64,000 bases of DNA from Paracoccaceae bacterium (GTDB lineage: Bacteria > Pseudomonadota > Alphaproteobacteria > Rhodobacterales > Rhodobacteraceae), in contig JAHRYM010000001.1 in assembly GCA_020622085.1 (NCBI GenBank), positions 743,117-807,116 of the forward strand, in the 5' to 3' direction. Shown here piece by piece: positions 26,816 through 35,862 of the stretch; within the stretch, counting starts at the first letter, position 1; every line of letters begins with the position of its first letter. The notes under the pieces are model-generated. The model saw only the letters and a program-made list of their open reading frames with translations. It had not been told where the DNA came from and searched no databases. Made by a program: the position numbers and the translations under genes.

Positions 26816-27613
26816 ATGCTCGAACCACTTCCGACCCTGCGCGCCCCGGAACGCAACCCGTCTCCGCTGGTTCGCAATCTGCCGGCCACTGCGGCGTTCG
26901 GGTGGCTGCGCGCCGGCTGGAACGATTTTCGCACGGCACCGGGGCCAAGCCTCGGCTATGGCGCGCTGGTGGTGCTCGTGTCTTACGGCGTGCTCTGGGT
27001 GCTCCGGGCGGCGGGGCTTCTTTATCTGGCATTTCCCGCAGTATCGGGGTTTCTGATCATCGGGCCTTTCGCGGCGCTTGGCCTTTATGAAAAAAGCCGC
27101 CGCCGCAGCCAGGGGCTTGGGACGACCTTCCTTCAGATGGTGCTGGTCCGCCCGGGTTCGGGTGCGCAACTGGCTTATGCGGGGCTGCTGCTGGGGATTT
27201 TCGTGTTGTTCTGGCTGCGCTCGGCCGACCTGCTTTATGCGCTGTTCTTCGGGCTGAACCCGTTTCCCGGAGCGGGCGAGGCGCTGGTCAATGTCCTGAC
27301 CACGCCGCGGGGTTGGGCGCTGATCCTTGTGGGGTCGGGCATCGGCGGGCTTTTCGCGGCTTTCGCCTTTGCGCTCAGCCTGTTTTCGGTGCCGATGCTC
27401 ATGGCCGAACGCCGCGATGCGCTCACGGCGCTGGGCCTGAGCTTTGCGATGACCACCCACAATCTTGCGCCCTGCCTGGTCTGGGGGGGCATCGTCGCCG
27501 CCGGCATGGTGCTTTCGGCGCTGACCGGCCTTCTGGCGCTGGCGGTGGTGTTCCCGGTCCTGGGCCACGGAACCTGGCACGCCTGGCGCGCGATCCACCG
27601 GGGGAGGCCATGA
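26816..27613 (+). CDS. DUF2189 membrane protein
   Basis: A 265-aa protein with about six TM helices and the DUF2189 pattern: AFGWLRAGWNDFRTAPGPSLGYG near the N-terminus, LIIGPFAALGLYEKSRR, and FSVPMLMAERRDALTALGLSF in the second half. An AAGGAGG ribosome site precedes the ATG. DUF2189 genes commonly accompany cytochrome oxidase loci in Alphaproteobacteria; the function is unknown. It overlaps ccoS by 4 nt. Confidence 0.82.
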   Translation: MLEPLPTLRAPERNPSPLVRNLPATAAFGWLRAGWNDFRTAPGPSLGYGALVVLVSYGVLWVLRAAGLLYLAFPAVSGFLIIGPFAALGLYEKSRRRSQGLGTTFLQMVLVRPGSGAQLAYAGLLLGIFVLFWLRSADLLYALFFGLNPFPGAGEALVNVLTTPRGWALILVGSGIGGLFAAFAFALSLFSVPMLMAERRDALTALGLSFAMTTHNLAPCLVWGGIVAAGMVLSALTGLLALAVVFPVLGHGTWHAWRAIHRGRP

Positions 27614-27789
27614 CGCATCTTGGCATTCTCATCCCGCTCTCGATCGGAATGGGGCTGATCGGCCTGGGTGCCTTCTTCTGGGCACTGTGGCACAATCAGT
27701 TCGAAGACCCCGAAGGGAATGCCTGGCGCGTGATCGCACCGGACGATTCCCCTGCCACGGATCAGCAACAGGAAAGGACCGACCCATGA
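27610..27789 (+). CDS. ccoS: CcoS, cbb3 oxidase maturation protein
   Basis: A 59-aa protein from ATG 27610, overlapping the DUF2189 stop. It has the CcoS pattern: an N-terminal TM helix LIPLSIGMGLIGLGAFFWAL followed by NQFEDPEGNAWRVI, equivalent to the conserved QFDDxxGxAxRIL segment. CcoS is needed for heme and copper insertion into CcoN. The partner genes ccoG, ccoH and ccoI are not in this window. Confidence 0.87.
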   Translation: MTHLGILIPLSIGMGLIGLGAFFWALWHNQFEDPEGNAWRVIAPDDSPATDQQQERTDP

Positions 27790-28019
27790 CAAGCTGGCTG
27801 CCGACCCTCATCACCGCCACACCCGAAGCGGGCTATGAGCTTGCGGTGAAACTGGCGCGTGTCGCGGTGAAGATGACGCAGGCCGATCCGGCTGTCCGCG
27901 ACCGGCTGCGCGCCGATTATGCCGAGGATGCCGAGGCGCTGATTGCGGTGTCGCATGTGGTCGCGGTGCATTTCGCCACCGTCGCCGCCGCGAACGGCTA
28001 CTGGCGGGGGGATGCATGA
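27786..28019 (+). CDS. Hypothetical protein in the cco operon
   Basis: A 77-aa mostly helical protein, ATG 27786 overlapping the ccoS stop. Sequence features: TPEAGYELAVKLARVAVKM, then an acidic stretch DYAEDAEALI and a final ANGYWRGDA. No TM helix or known motif is seen. It overlaps the next gene by ATGA. I do not recognise a family; the tight coupling argues it is expressed with the oxidase. Confidence 0.65.
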   Translation: MTSWLPTLITATPEAGYELAVKLARVAVKMTQADPAVRDRLRADYAEDAEALIAVSHVVAVHFATVAAANGYWRGDA

Positions 28020-28300
28020 CCCAAATCCAGCGCAGCGGCGCGGATTTCGTCGTCGATGCCGGGCTTCTGGCCGAAGCCTTCGGTCTGCCGCCGGCCGATG
28101 TGCCGGCACTGATGAAGGAAGGCCGGATCACGTCGCGATTCGAGACCGGAGTCGAGGATGATGCCGGCTCCTACCGGCTGACCTTCTGGCACGGGGGGCT
28201 GGCCTGCAGGTTTACTGTGGATGAAAACGGGGTTGTCCTGAAACGGGCCACCTTCGATGCCGCCAGGCGCCCTGGCCCGCAGCCGGCAGGGCGTGCCTGA
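28016..28300 (+). CDS. DUF6522 family protein
   Basis: A 94-aa protein. The pattern FVVDAGLLAEAFGLPPADVPALMKEGRITSRFE, then GSYRLTFWHGGLACRFTVDENG, fits the small DUF6522 family found next to oxidase and denitrification genes in Alphaproteobacteria. Function unknown. It is the last gene of the cco operon; a gap of 144 bp follows before gdhA. Confidence 0.65.
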   Translation: MTQIQRSGADFVVDAGLLAEAFGLPPADVPALMKEGRITSRFETGVEDDAGSYRLTFWHGGLACRFTVDENGVVLKRATFDAARRPGPQPAGRA

Positions 28301-28417
28301 CGCCGGCTTTCCGGGTGGCGAGCCGCTTTGCCAATGCGAAGGGGAAGCAAAATTCTCTTTTGTGCAGGCAGCAGCCGGGGTTTCCCGAGGTGAAAATCAC
28401 GTGTAGAGGCAACGTGA

Positions 28418-29794
<1,377 letters not shown>

Positions 29795-29801
29795 TCCCGT
29801 C

Positions 29802-29831
29802 GTCCGTGGCCCCGAAGCCGGGGCCACGGAC
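29802..29831. terminator. Strong hairpin between gdhA and the convergent sigma gene
   Basis: A perfect 12-bp GC-rich stem (GTCCGTGGCCCC / GGGGCCACGGAC) with loop GAAGCC starts 8 nt after the gdhA stop. There is no T tract on either strand, but its position between convergent genes makes a bidirectional terminator or mRNA 3'-end stabiliser likely. Confidence 0.6.
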
Positions 29832-29876
29832 CATCCGCCGGCGGCACGCCCAGCCCCGGCCCCTGGGCCCGGACCG

Positions 29877-30575
29877 TCATCGGGAAAATGTCAGCCGCGC
29901 GATCACCCGGTCGGCCATGTGGCGGCAGCGCGCCCCGTCGAAGGGGAATACCGCCTCGAACCCGCCCTTCATCCGGGCATCCAGCGTGCGGCGCAACTGG
30001 CGGCGGGCACGAAACAGCCGCGTCCTGACAGTCACGACGTTCAGCCCCAGATCCCGCGCGATGGCCTTGATCCGCATACCTTCGGTTTCGTGCATCAGGA
30101 ACACCAGCCGCAGGTCGGCGGGCAGTTCCGACACCGCATATTCAAGGAACGATCGGACCTCGCGCCGGGCGAGGGTGATTTCGGCCGGCTCCTGGCCCGC
30201 GCGCGGGAAGTCTATGATCCGGGCTTCGGACATCGGTTCCTCGGAGACGGTGTCGTAGGGCTCATGCGGGCGCGCGGCGCGGCGGCGCATGAGGGCGGCG
30301 TTCATCAGGATCCGGGTGATCCAGGTCGAGAAACTGGCCGTCCCCTGAAAACGGTCAAGATGGGCGAAGGCGGCGAGATAGGCTTCCTGGACCAGATCCT
30401 CGGCTTCGGCATCGCTGTCGACCATGCCCCGCGCGATGCGGAACAGCCGCGGGTTCAGCCGCCGGATCAGTTCGCGGGCGGCCTGTTCGTCGTGGCTCCG
30501 CGCGCCGGCGACAAGGGCTTCCTCGGTCGGCGCGTCGGGTCCGGTCTTGCTGGCGGCGCTGCGGATCGGCTGCAT
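29877..30575 (-). CDS. ECF-type RNA polymerase sigma factor
   Basis: A 232-aa ECF sigma factor: region 2 (RRLNPRLFRIARGMVDSDAEAEDLVQEAYLAAFAHLDRFQG, then SFSTWITRILMNAALMRRR) and region 4 (LPADLRLVFLMHETEGMRIKAIARDLGLNVVTVRTRLFRARRQLRR). A C-terminal extension of about 30 residues contains one Cys (GARCRHMADRVI). The gene begins directly after the stop of the cupredoxin gene, so it is the last of a three-gene minus-strand operon. No anti-sigma factor is adjacent. Confidence 0.92.
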   Translation of the reverse strand: MQPIRSAASKTGPDAPTEEALVAGARSHDEQAARELIRRLNPRLFRIARGMVDSDAEAEDLVQEAYLAAFAHLDRFQGTASFSTWITRILMNAALMRRRAARPHEPYDTVSEEPMSEARIIDFPRAGQEPAEITLARREVRSFLEYAVSELPADLRLVFLMHETEGMRIKAIARDLGLNVVTVRTRLFRARRQLRRTLDARMKGGFEAVFPFDGARCRHMADRVIARLTFSR

Positions 30576-31127
30576 CTAGGTCTCCACCTTCACCTGGCCC
30601 TCCCTCAGGATCGCATCGACCGGCGGGAAGGCGGCGAGCGCCGCTTCGGGCAGGTCGTCTGACGCCGGGGCAGGGCCCTGCCAGCCGGCGTCAAGCTCTG
30701 GCCGCCCCACGACGATCCGGCCGACCATGCCGGCGTGTTCGTGGGGCTGGCAGTAAAAATCATACACCCCCGGGACCGTCAGGCTTACATCGAAATGCTG
30801 GTCTGGCAGCAGAAAGTCGCTGTCCCAGGGTTCGGCCGCTTCCGGGATGCGGCGCTGGCGGTCGAGGAAGCGCGGGTGATAGGCGGTCGCGGTGTGGCTG
30901 TTGCCCGGGTCGCGGTTGACGAAGCGCAAGGTGGTCCCGGGCTTCACCGCCAGTCCGATGGGCGCGAACCAGACCTTTTCGCCCCTGGACGTGCCGCGCA
31001 TCTCGATCAGGGTCGGATCACCGGCAGGCGTGGCCGCCTGCAGGAGCCGGGGAACCGCAAGGGCGGCAAGCGCGCCGCCCCCCAGCAACAAGGCCTGCCG
31101 TCGCCCTGTCATGACCCACGCTGTCAC
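30576..31127 (-). CDS. Exported cupredoxin (plastocyanin/azurin-like)
   Basis: A 183-aa protein from GTG 31127 (GTGA overlap with the upstream gene); ATG 31112 is an alternative. An N-terminal Tat-like segment (GRRQALLLGGGALAALAV) is followed by a cupredoxin domain with type 1 copper ligands: His in NSHTATAYH, and CQPHEHAGM (Cys, His, Met). A charged C-terminal extension of ~35 residues follows. It probably carries electrons or senses copper in the periplasm. Co-transcription with an ECF sigma factor suggests a redox or copper stress response; that link is inferred. Confidence 0.85.
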   Translation of the reverse strand: MTAWVMTGRRQALLLGGGALAALAVPRLLQAATPAGDPTLIEMRGTSRGEKVWFAPIGLAVKPGTTLRFVNRDPGNSHTATAYHPRFLDRQRRIPEAAEPWDSDFLLPDQHFDVSLTVPGVYDFYCQPHEHAGMVGRIVVGRPELDAGWQGPAPASDDLPEAALAAFPPVDAILREGQVKVET

Positions 31128-31534
31128 TTCGCGATCCTCGACTTGGCATCCGCGTCGTGGAACAGGACGACGTGAACATGCGGCTTTTCCACGCCGGGGT
31201 GCCCGGCGTTGTAATAGATGTCGGCGGAAGTGACCTCGGGCGCGCCAAGCTTGAGGCCATCATAGGCGGTGCCTTTTTCCATGTCTTCGATCGGGACCAT
31301 GTAGATCGTCGCGGACAGCTTGCCGTCATGGTCGTATCCAAGGAACGGGCCTGCCGGCAGCGTGGCCGGATCGACATAAAGCGTGCCAAGGCCAGGCAGG
31401 AATTCGGGCAGCTTCACCAGATCGCTCACCTTGGCATAGGGGGCAGGCGGCGGAGCCGTCTCTTGCGCCAGGGCGGGCAGGGGCGCCAGCGCGGCGATTG
31501 CAAGGGCGAAGGGAAGCAGGGAACGGGTCAGCAT
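31124..31534 (-). CDS. Exported small protein, TTHB210/DUF5602-like
   Basis: A 136-aa protein from ATG 31534 with a signal peptide (MLTRSLLPFALAIAALAPLPALAQ) and an AAAGGAG site upstream. The mature domain (VKLPEFLPGLGTLYVDPATLPAGPFLGYD, MVPIEDMEKG, NAGHPGVEKPHVHVVLFHDA) looks like the TTHB210/DUF5602 family, with a conserved H-x-H. The function is unknown; members occur beside ECF sigma factors. It is the first gene of the sigma/cupredoxin operon. Confidence 0.65.
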   Translation of the reverse strand: MLTRSLLPFALAIAALAPLPALAQETAPPPAPYAKVSDLVKLPEFLPGLGTLYVDPATLPAGPFLGYDHDGKLSATIYMVPIEDMEKGTAYDGLKLGAPEVTSADIYYNAGHPGVEKPHVHVVLFHDADAKSRIAK

Positions 31535-31622
31535 GGGAAAACTCCTTTCCGGGTTCGGGCGGCGGGTATGGCCGCCCTCACTCCGTTGGATGCTTTCCGG
31601 GTGAAAAGGTTCGCCAGTCAGG

Positions 31623-32651
31623 TCATTCTTTTTTCGGCCGGCTGCTTGCAGGGCTGGCATCACCACCAGCAGGATCGCAAAACAGCCCACCCAGCATTGT
31701 CGTGCCGACCGCTTCCCCGTCGCGCAGCAGGAACAGCGCCTCGATCCCGGCGCGGCGGGCGGGCCCGGCCCCGGCATCCGGCCCCAGCACCATCAGTGCG
31801 GTGGCCCAGGCATCGGCTTCGGCACAGGTGGGCGCAACCACCGTGACCGAGGCCGGGGAATGCGCCAGTGGCGCCCCCCTTTGCGGATTAATCGTATGCG
31901 ACAGGCGGCTGGCGCCGACATCGACCCAGTGCCGGTAATCACCCGATGTGGCGATCGCGCCATCCGAAAGAGCAATCACCGAATGGGGCGCCCGGCGTTC
32001 CGGGTCCGGGGCCTCGATGGCGATGGTCCAGGGGGTGCCATCGGGGCGCAGGCCAAGGGCGCGCATCTCGCCATCGATCCCCACAAGACCCGCGTGGATG
32101 CCATGGTCCCGCAAGGTATCTGCCAGGCGATCCACGCCGTAGCCCTTGGCAATGCCGTTCAGGTCCAGCGTGATAGGGGCGGCCTTGCGCACAAGCCCGG
32201 CGGCTTGGTTCACCTCCAGCAGTTCGTGCGCCGGGCGGCGTGGCCGGGTCATCGCGGCACGGATCGCCACCTGCGATGCGGGCGTCGGCCCGAAGCCCCA
32301 GGCCGAGACTGCATCCCCCATGCCGATGTCGAAGGCGCCGCCACTTGCACGCCCGACCGCAAGGCCAAGTGCCAGCACGTCGATCAGCGGCTTTTCCACC
32401 GCATGCCAGATACCGGCCGGTGCTGCGTTGAGCCGAAGAAGATCGCTGCCCGGTCGCCAGAGCGACATCTGCGCGTCAACCTGCTCGACCGCCGCCTGCA
32501 GCGCCGTCTGGACATGGGCGGAGTTGAAATCCGGTGCCGCATGGAACAGCGCCGACCAGCGCGTGCCCATCGTCGCACCGTTCAGCGCAAAGCGGCCGGG
32601 ATCGCTGCGCTTGGGCGCAAGGCGCCGGTCGTCAGTAGATGTCTTCGGCAT
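31623..32651 (-). CDS. ApbE-family FAD:protein FMN transferase (second copy)
   Basis: A 342-aa ApbE-type enzyme: GATMGTRWS near the N-terminus, ITLDLNGIAKGYGVDRLADTL (FAD site), TSGDYRHW, SHTINPQRGAP and the C-terminal CAEADAWATALMVLG (Mg-binding Asp/Thr). It would attach FMN to Ser/Thr of periplasmic acceptors. Oddly, no signal peptide or lipobox is visible before the domain, although its likely acceptors are exported. It overlaps the upstream PepSY-flavoprotein gene by 20 nt. Confidence 0.88.
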   Translation of the reverse strand: MPKTSTDDRRLAPKRSDPGRFALNGATMGTRWSALFHAAPDFNSAHVQTALQAAVEQVDAQMSLWRPGSDLLRLNAAPAGIWHAVEKPLIDVLALGLAVGRASGGAFDIGMGDAVSAWGFGPTPASQVAIRAAMTRPRRPAHELLEVNQAAGLVRKAAPITLDLNGIAKGYGVDRLADTLRDHGIHAGLVGIDGEMRALGLRPDGTPWTIAIEAPDPERRAPHSVIALSDGAIATSGDYRHWVDVGASRLSHTINPQRGAPLAHSPASVTVVAPTCAEADAWATALMVLGPDAGAGPARRAGIEALFLLRDGEAVGTTMLGGLFCDPAGGDASPASSRPKKE

Positions 32652-34836
32652 AGCGCCCCTCGGCCTTCAGCGCGACGGGCGACAGACCCGCCGGCGCAAG
32701 GATATCGGCCAGCGCCTCGGCCACGCCCGCCGCCATTTCGCGCCCGCCGCAGACCATGACGCGTGCGCCGTTGCGGACCAGCCGCGCGACCTCTGCCGCC
32801 TCTGACCGCAGCACATCCTGCACGTAATGCGGCCGCGATCCGCGCGAGGTGGCGGTGGAAAGCCGCGTCAGGCGACCATCGGCCTGCCAGCCCGCCAGTT
32901 CCTCGCCATAAAGGAAATCGCTGTCCTTGTGACGCATCCCGAAGAACAGATGGATGGGGCGATGCCGGTCATTGGCGCGCACAAAGCCGGCGAGGGGGCC
33001 GATCCCGGTGCCGGCGCCGATCAGGATCAGCGGTGCCCGCCCCCGGCCCGTCCGAAAGCCCGGGTTCGCACGCAGGAAGGCCTCCATGCTGTCGCCGGGC
33101 TCGAGCGACATCAACTGGCCCGAACATAGCCCGCCAGGTTGTTTGCGCACCACGATTTCCACAAAACCGTCGCGGCTGCCCGAAGCAAGAGAATAGAACC
33201 GCGGCTGGCCATCGCCGCCCTGGGGCAGGACGCCCAGCAGATCGCCCGGGCGGAACCGGTCCCGCCCGGTCAGCCGCTGCCAGTGGCTTTGCTGCGGCAG
33301 GGCAAAGCGCAGGATCGCGGTCGGGGCCTGCATATCGGCCCCATAATCGCGGCGCGAGATCAGGAGAAGCGCTTGCGATGCCGGCCGGACGGGTTGGTGA
33401 TCGAGCACAAGCTCGATCCCGAGGCTTGCCCCCAGTGCCCGGCCCCAGCGCGCGAAATCCTGGGGCGACTGGCGATCCACCGTGTCGAAGGGCAGAAGCG
33501 CCGTCCATCCGCGCGCCGAGGCGGCCCGGGCCACGTCTTCGCCATAGGCGCAGAAGCCCGGGAAGCTGCGGTCGCCAAAGCCCAGCACCGCCATCCGCAC
33601 CCCGGCTGGCGCCGCACTCCGCCCAAGACGGTCAAGAAAGCCCCTCGCCGATTGCGGGGCGGTGCCGTCGCCATAGGTCGCAGCCAGGATCAGGAAGCGC
33701 CGCGCGGCGGCATGGCGTTTGGGGTCGAAGCCCGACATGGGTGCCACATGGACGGATTGGCCGGCAGCCGTCAGCGCGCGGTGCAGCGTCGCGGCAAAGC
33801 TCCAGGTGGTGCCGCCCTCGCTGCCGACAAGGATGACGGTCTCGGCCTGTGCCGCCCGGGCGTTGCCGCGGATCCGCGTGCTGGCGCGCGGACGGCCAAG
33901 CCAGAGGACAAGGCCCGTCACACCCAGGACCGGCACGGTCAGCGCGGCAAGGCCCAGCATCAGGCCAAGCAGCGCCGCGCCTTGGCCGGTGTGCAGCGTG
34001 TAGATCAGTTCGGACAGGCGCTGGGCGGTCGTTCGGTCGGCCCAGCCGAGCAGCGCGCCCGTGCCCTGGTCCAGATAGCCGCTGCCCCGGCCGGTGGTCA
34101 GGCTGTAGACATCACGCGCGTCCGTCGCGGCCGGAAATGACAGTTCCCGCAGGTCCGAAACCGGCGTCTGACGCAGCAGCTCGATTGCCTCGGGGCGGAT
34201 CCCGGTCTGGCCGCTGACCGCCGCCGGGAAGGGCGCCGTGGCCCCCTCGTCGGGCAGGAAGCCGAAGGTGGAGGCCGTCATCCAGAGCGCGGTCAGCGCC
34301 GAAAGCGCAAGAAGCGGCACGGCAAGACGGGCGATTTCCACATGCAGGCGCCCCGCGAAGGGGCCGTGCATCGGTGACAGCCAGCGTCGCCAGCCGCCCG
34401 TCCGCCGCGCAACCAGAACCATGCCTGAAATCGCCAGAAGCGCCATGCTGACGGCCCCCGCCGCCATGACGAGCCGCCCGCCGTCGCCCAGAAACAGCGA
34501 GCGGTGCAGGTTGGTCAGCCAGCGCTGTGTCTGATTGGGGTCGGCGCTTGCGGCATTCAGGCCCGTCGCCGGGTCGATCACCGCAGATCCCGGGGTGCCG
34601 TTCTCGAACCACCAGGCCGTGATCCGCCCCGAAGGGGCGCGGCGGATCTGTTCAAGCCCGGGATGGCTGTCGAGGACGCGCTGGGACAACTGGGCCAGGC
34701 TTTGATCCGCGCCGGCCTGGGGCGAAGCCAGCCGCTCGGCCATGGGAAAGACCGAGAGCGCCGCGCCGCTCAGCGCCAGGATGGTGACAAGAAGCAGGGC
34801 CAGAAGCCCCGGCCAGCGGTGCAGCGCACGGATCAT
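32632..34836 (-). CDS. PepSY-TM / flavodoxin / NADPH-flavin reductase fusion
   Basis: A 734-aa fusion. Residues ~1-320 form a PepSY-TM membrane module (MIRALHRWPGLLALLLVTILALSG; further TM helices near 140 and 305). A flavodoxin domain follows (~335-475, ILVGSEGGTTWSFAATLHRAL, LAATYGDGTAP), then the FAD/NAD(P)H module of sulfite reductase/P450 reductase type (RFYSLASGS, LILIGAGTGIGPLAGFVR, terminal RYAEDIY). It should move electrons from cytosolic NADPH across the membrane through flavins. Neighbours (ApbE, DUF2271) suggest delivery to a periplasmic flavoprotein. Confidence 0.88.
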   Translation of the reverse strand: MIRALHRWPGLLALLLVTILALSGAALSVFPMAERLASPQAGADQSLAQLSQRVLDSHPGLEQIRRAPSGRITAWWFENGTPGSAVIDPATGLNAASADPNQTQRWLTNLHRSLFLGDGGRLVMAAGAVSMALLAISGMVLVARRTGGWRRWLSPMHGPFAGRLHVEIARLAVPLLALSALTALWMTASTFGFLPDEGATAPFPAAVSGQTGIRPEAIELLRQTPVSDLRELSFPAATDARDVYSLTTGRGSGYLDQGTGALLGWADRTTAQRLSELIYTLHTGQGAALLGLMLGLAALTVPVLGVTGLVLWLGRPRASTRIRGNARAAQAETVILVGSEGGTTWSFAATLHRALTAAGQSVHVAPMSGFDPKRHAAARRFLILAATYGDGTAPQSARGFLDRLGRSAAPAGVRMAVLGFGDRSFPGFCAYGEDVARAASARGWTALLPFDTVDRQSPQDFARWGRALGASLGIELVLDHQPVRPASQALLLISRRDYGADMQAPTAILRFALPQQSHWQRLTGRDRFRPGDLLGVLPQGGDGQPRFYSLASGSRDGFVEIVVRKQPGGLCSGQLMSLEPGDSMEAFLRANPGFRTGRGRAPLILIGAGTGIGPLAGFVRANDRHRPIHLFFGMRHKDSDFLYGEELAGWQADGRLTRLSTATSRGSRPHYVQDVLRSEAAEVARLVRNGARVMVCGGREMAAGVAEALADILAPAGLSPVALKAEGRYAEDIY

Positions 34837-34849
34837 CGCCCGACCTTTC

Positions 34850-35320
34850 CTAGAACGCGTAGCCGAAGCTCGAGGCGTAGCGCCGCCCCGGCACCGGCTT
34901 GCCGGCGCCTGCGGTCGTCAGTGGCACGGCCACCTCGTTCGGGCTGTCCTGCATGTCTTCCACCGCCGCGTCGATGTGGAGGGTATAGCCTGCATCGAAC
35001 AGCGCATCCGCCAGATCAAGCGTGATCTCGAGCGTGCGCCCCGCGCCGACGCTGGCGCCGGTGATGCCGTTGATCTGTGCCGGATCGCCGCCCGTTGCGC
35101 GATACCAGTCCGACAGGTGCTTGTAATATTTAGACTTCCCCCCCGCGAGCCAGAGGCTGCCGGCATAGGCACCCTGCGGGTCGGTGACATAAAGCGCAAG
35201 GTAGGCACCATCGCCGCCATAGGCGCTCAGCGTGGTGGAGAGCGTTACCGGCCGCGCCATTGCAAGACCAGGAAGCGTCAGCGCCGTCGTCAGCGCAAGC
35301 GTTGCAAGAAGGGATTTCAT
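34850..35320 (-). CDS. DUF2271 periplasmic protein, likely FMN acceptor
   Basis: A 156-aa protein with signal peptide (MKSLLATLALTTALTLPGLAMA) and the DUF2271 pattern: YLALYVTDPQGAYAGSLWLAGGKSKYYKHLSDWYRAT, then INGITGASVGAGRTLEITLDL. The ITGAS segment matches the [S/T]GA[T/S] motif in which ApbE enzymes attach FMN. It lies 13 nt upstream of the PepSY-flavoprotein gene in the same operon. Flavinylation is inferred from motif and context. Confidence 0.8.
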   Translation of the reverse strand: MKSLLATLALTTALTLPGLAMARPVTLSTTLSAYGGDGAYLALYVTDPQGAYAGSLWLAGGKSKYYKHLSDWYRATGGDPAQINGITGASVGAGRTLEITLDLADALFDAGYTLHIDAAVEDMQDSPNEVAVPLTTAGAGKPVPGRRYASSFGYAF

Positions 35321-35351
35321 CTGAACATTTCTCTGCTGATTGGGGATGAGG

Positions 35352-35717
35352 TCATTTCACCTGGACCTTCGGCGCAGCTCCGGTGCCGAACAATCCGTTC
35401 GGCGGGGGTGTGATCGGGCCGGCGGGGGCAGGGCTGCCCATGGTCCGGTCCATGCCGCGGACGCGATTGCCGCCTTCGTCATCGTCATCGTCATCGTCGT
35501 CATCATCATCATCGTCGTGGTGATGCTTGCGCCAGAACCAGCCCTTGCCCTCCTTGCGGTTGTTGTCTTCTGCAATGCGCAGGGGCTCGGGCGTGGTGTC
35601 GGCGCCCCGCGCCACCGGTTGCGTGGCGTCCCAGGCCTCAAGCGCGCTCCAGGCCGGCAGGCCAAGGGCAAGCGCCAGCGCCGATGATGTGGCAAGAATG
35701 GCGATCGATCTTTTCAT
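35352..35717 (-). CDS. Exported protein with a poly-aspartate tract
   Basis: A 121-aa protein with signal peptide (MKRSIAILATSSALALALGLPAWS) and a striking internal run of three His followed by thirteen Asp (~65-80), preceded by a basic WFWRKH. The tail is Pro/Gly-rich. The Asp run is coded by an ATC/GTC-type triplet repeat on the plus strand and may vary in length. It could bind divalent cations. First gene of the DUF2271/PepSY/ApbE operon; no known family. Confidence 0.65.
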   Translation of the reverse strand: MKRSIAILATSSALALALGLPAWSALEAWDATQPVARGADTTPEPLRIAEDNNRKEGKGWFWRKHHHDDDDDDDDDDDDDEGGNRVRGMDRTMGSPAPAGPITPPPNGLFGTGAAPKVQVK

Positions 35718-35762
35718 GTGGTCAGACTCCTTTGCAGTTCGGGGGCAGTTGACGACCCGAGG

Positions 35763-35811
35763 CTGATCGTGGGCTGAAGCGGGCGGAAGTTCTGCTTCAG
35801 GCTGGCGTCAG
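35763..35811. promoter_or_regulatory. 49-bp symmetric operator, copy 1
   Basis: CTGA at 35763 and 35774 and TCAG at 35797 and 35808: two direct repeats, each with an 11-bp period, facing each other with 34 bp between the first CTGA and first TCAG. It lies about 50-95 bp upstream of the poly-Asp gene, in the promoter region of the redox operon. The same arrangement occurs at 36242-36290. Tandem half-sites one helical turn apart are typical of OmpR-family regulators. Confidence 0.6.
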
Positions 35812-35862
35812 GTGGCTGGGGCCAAGCAGCTTGCGGGCGCGGACCAGCCGACCTGCGGTGCG

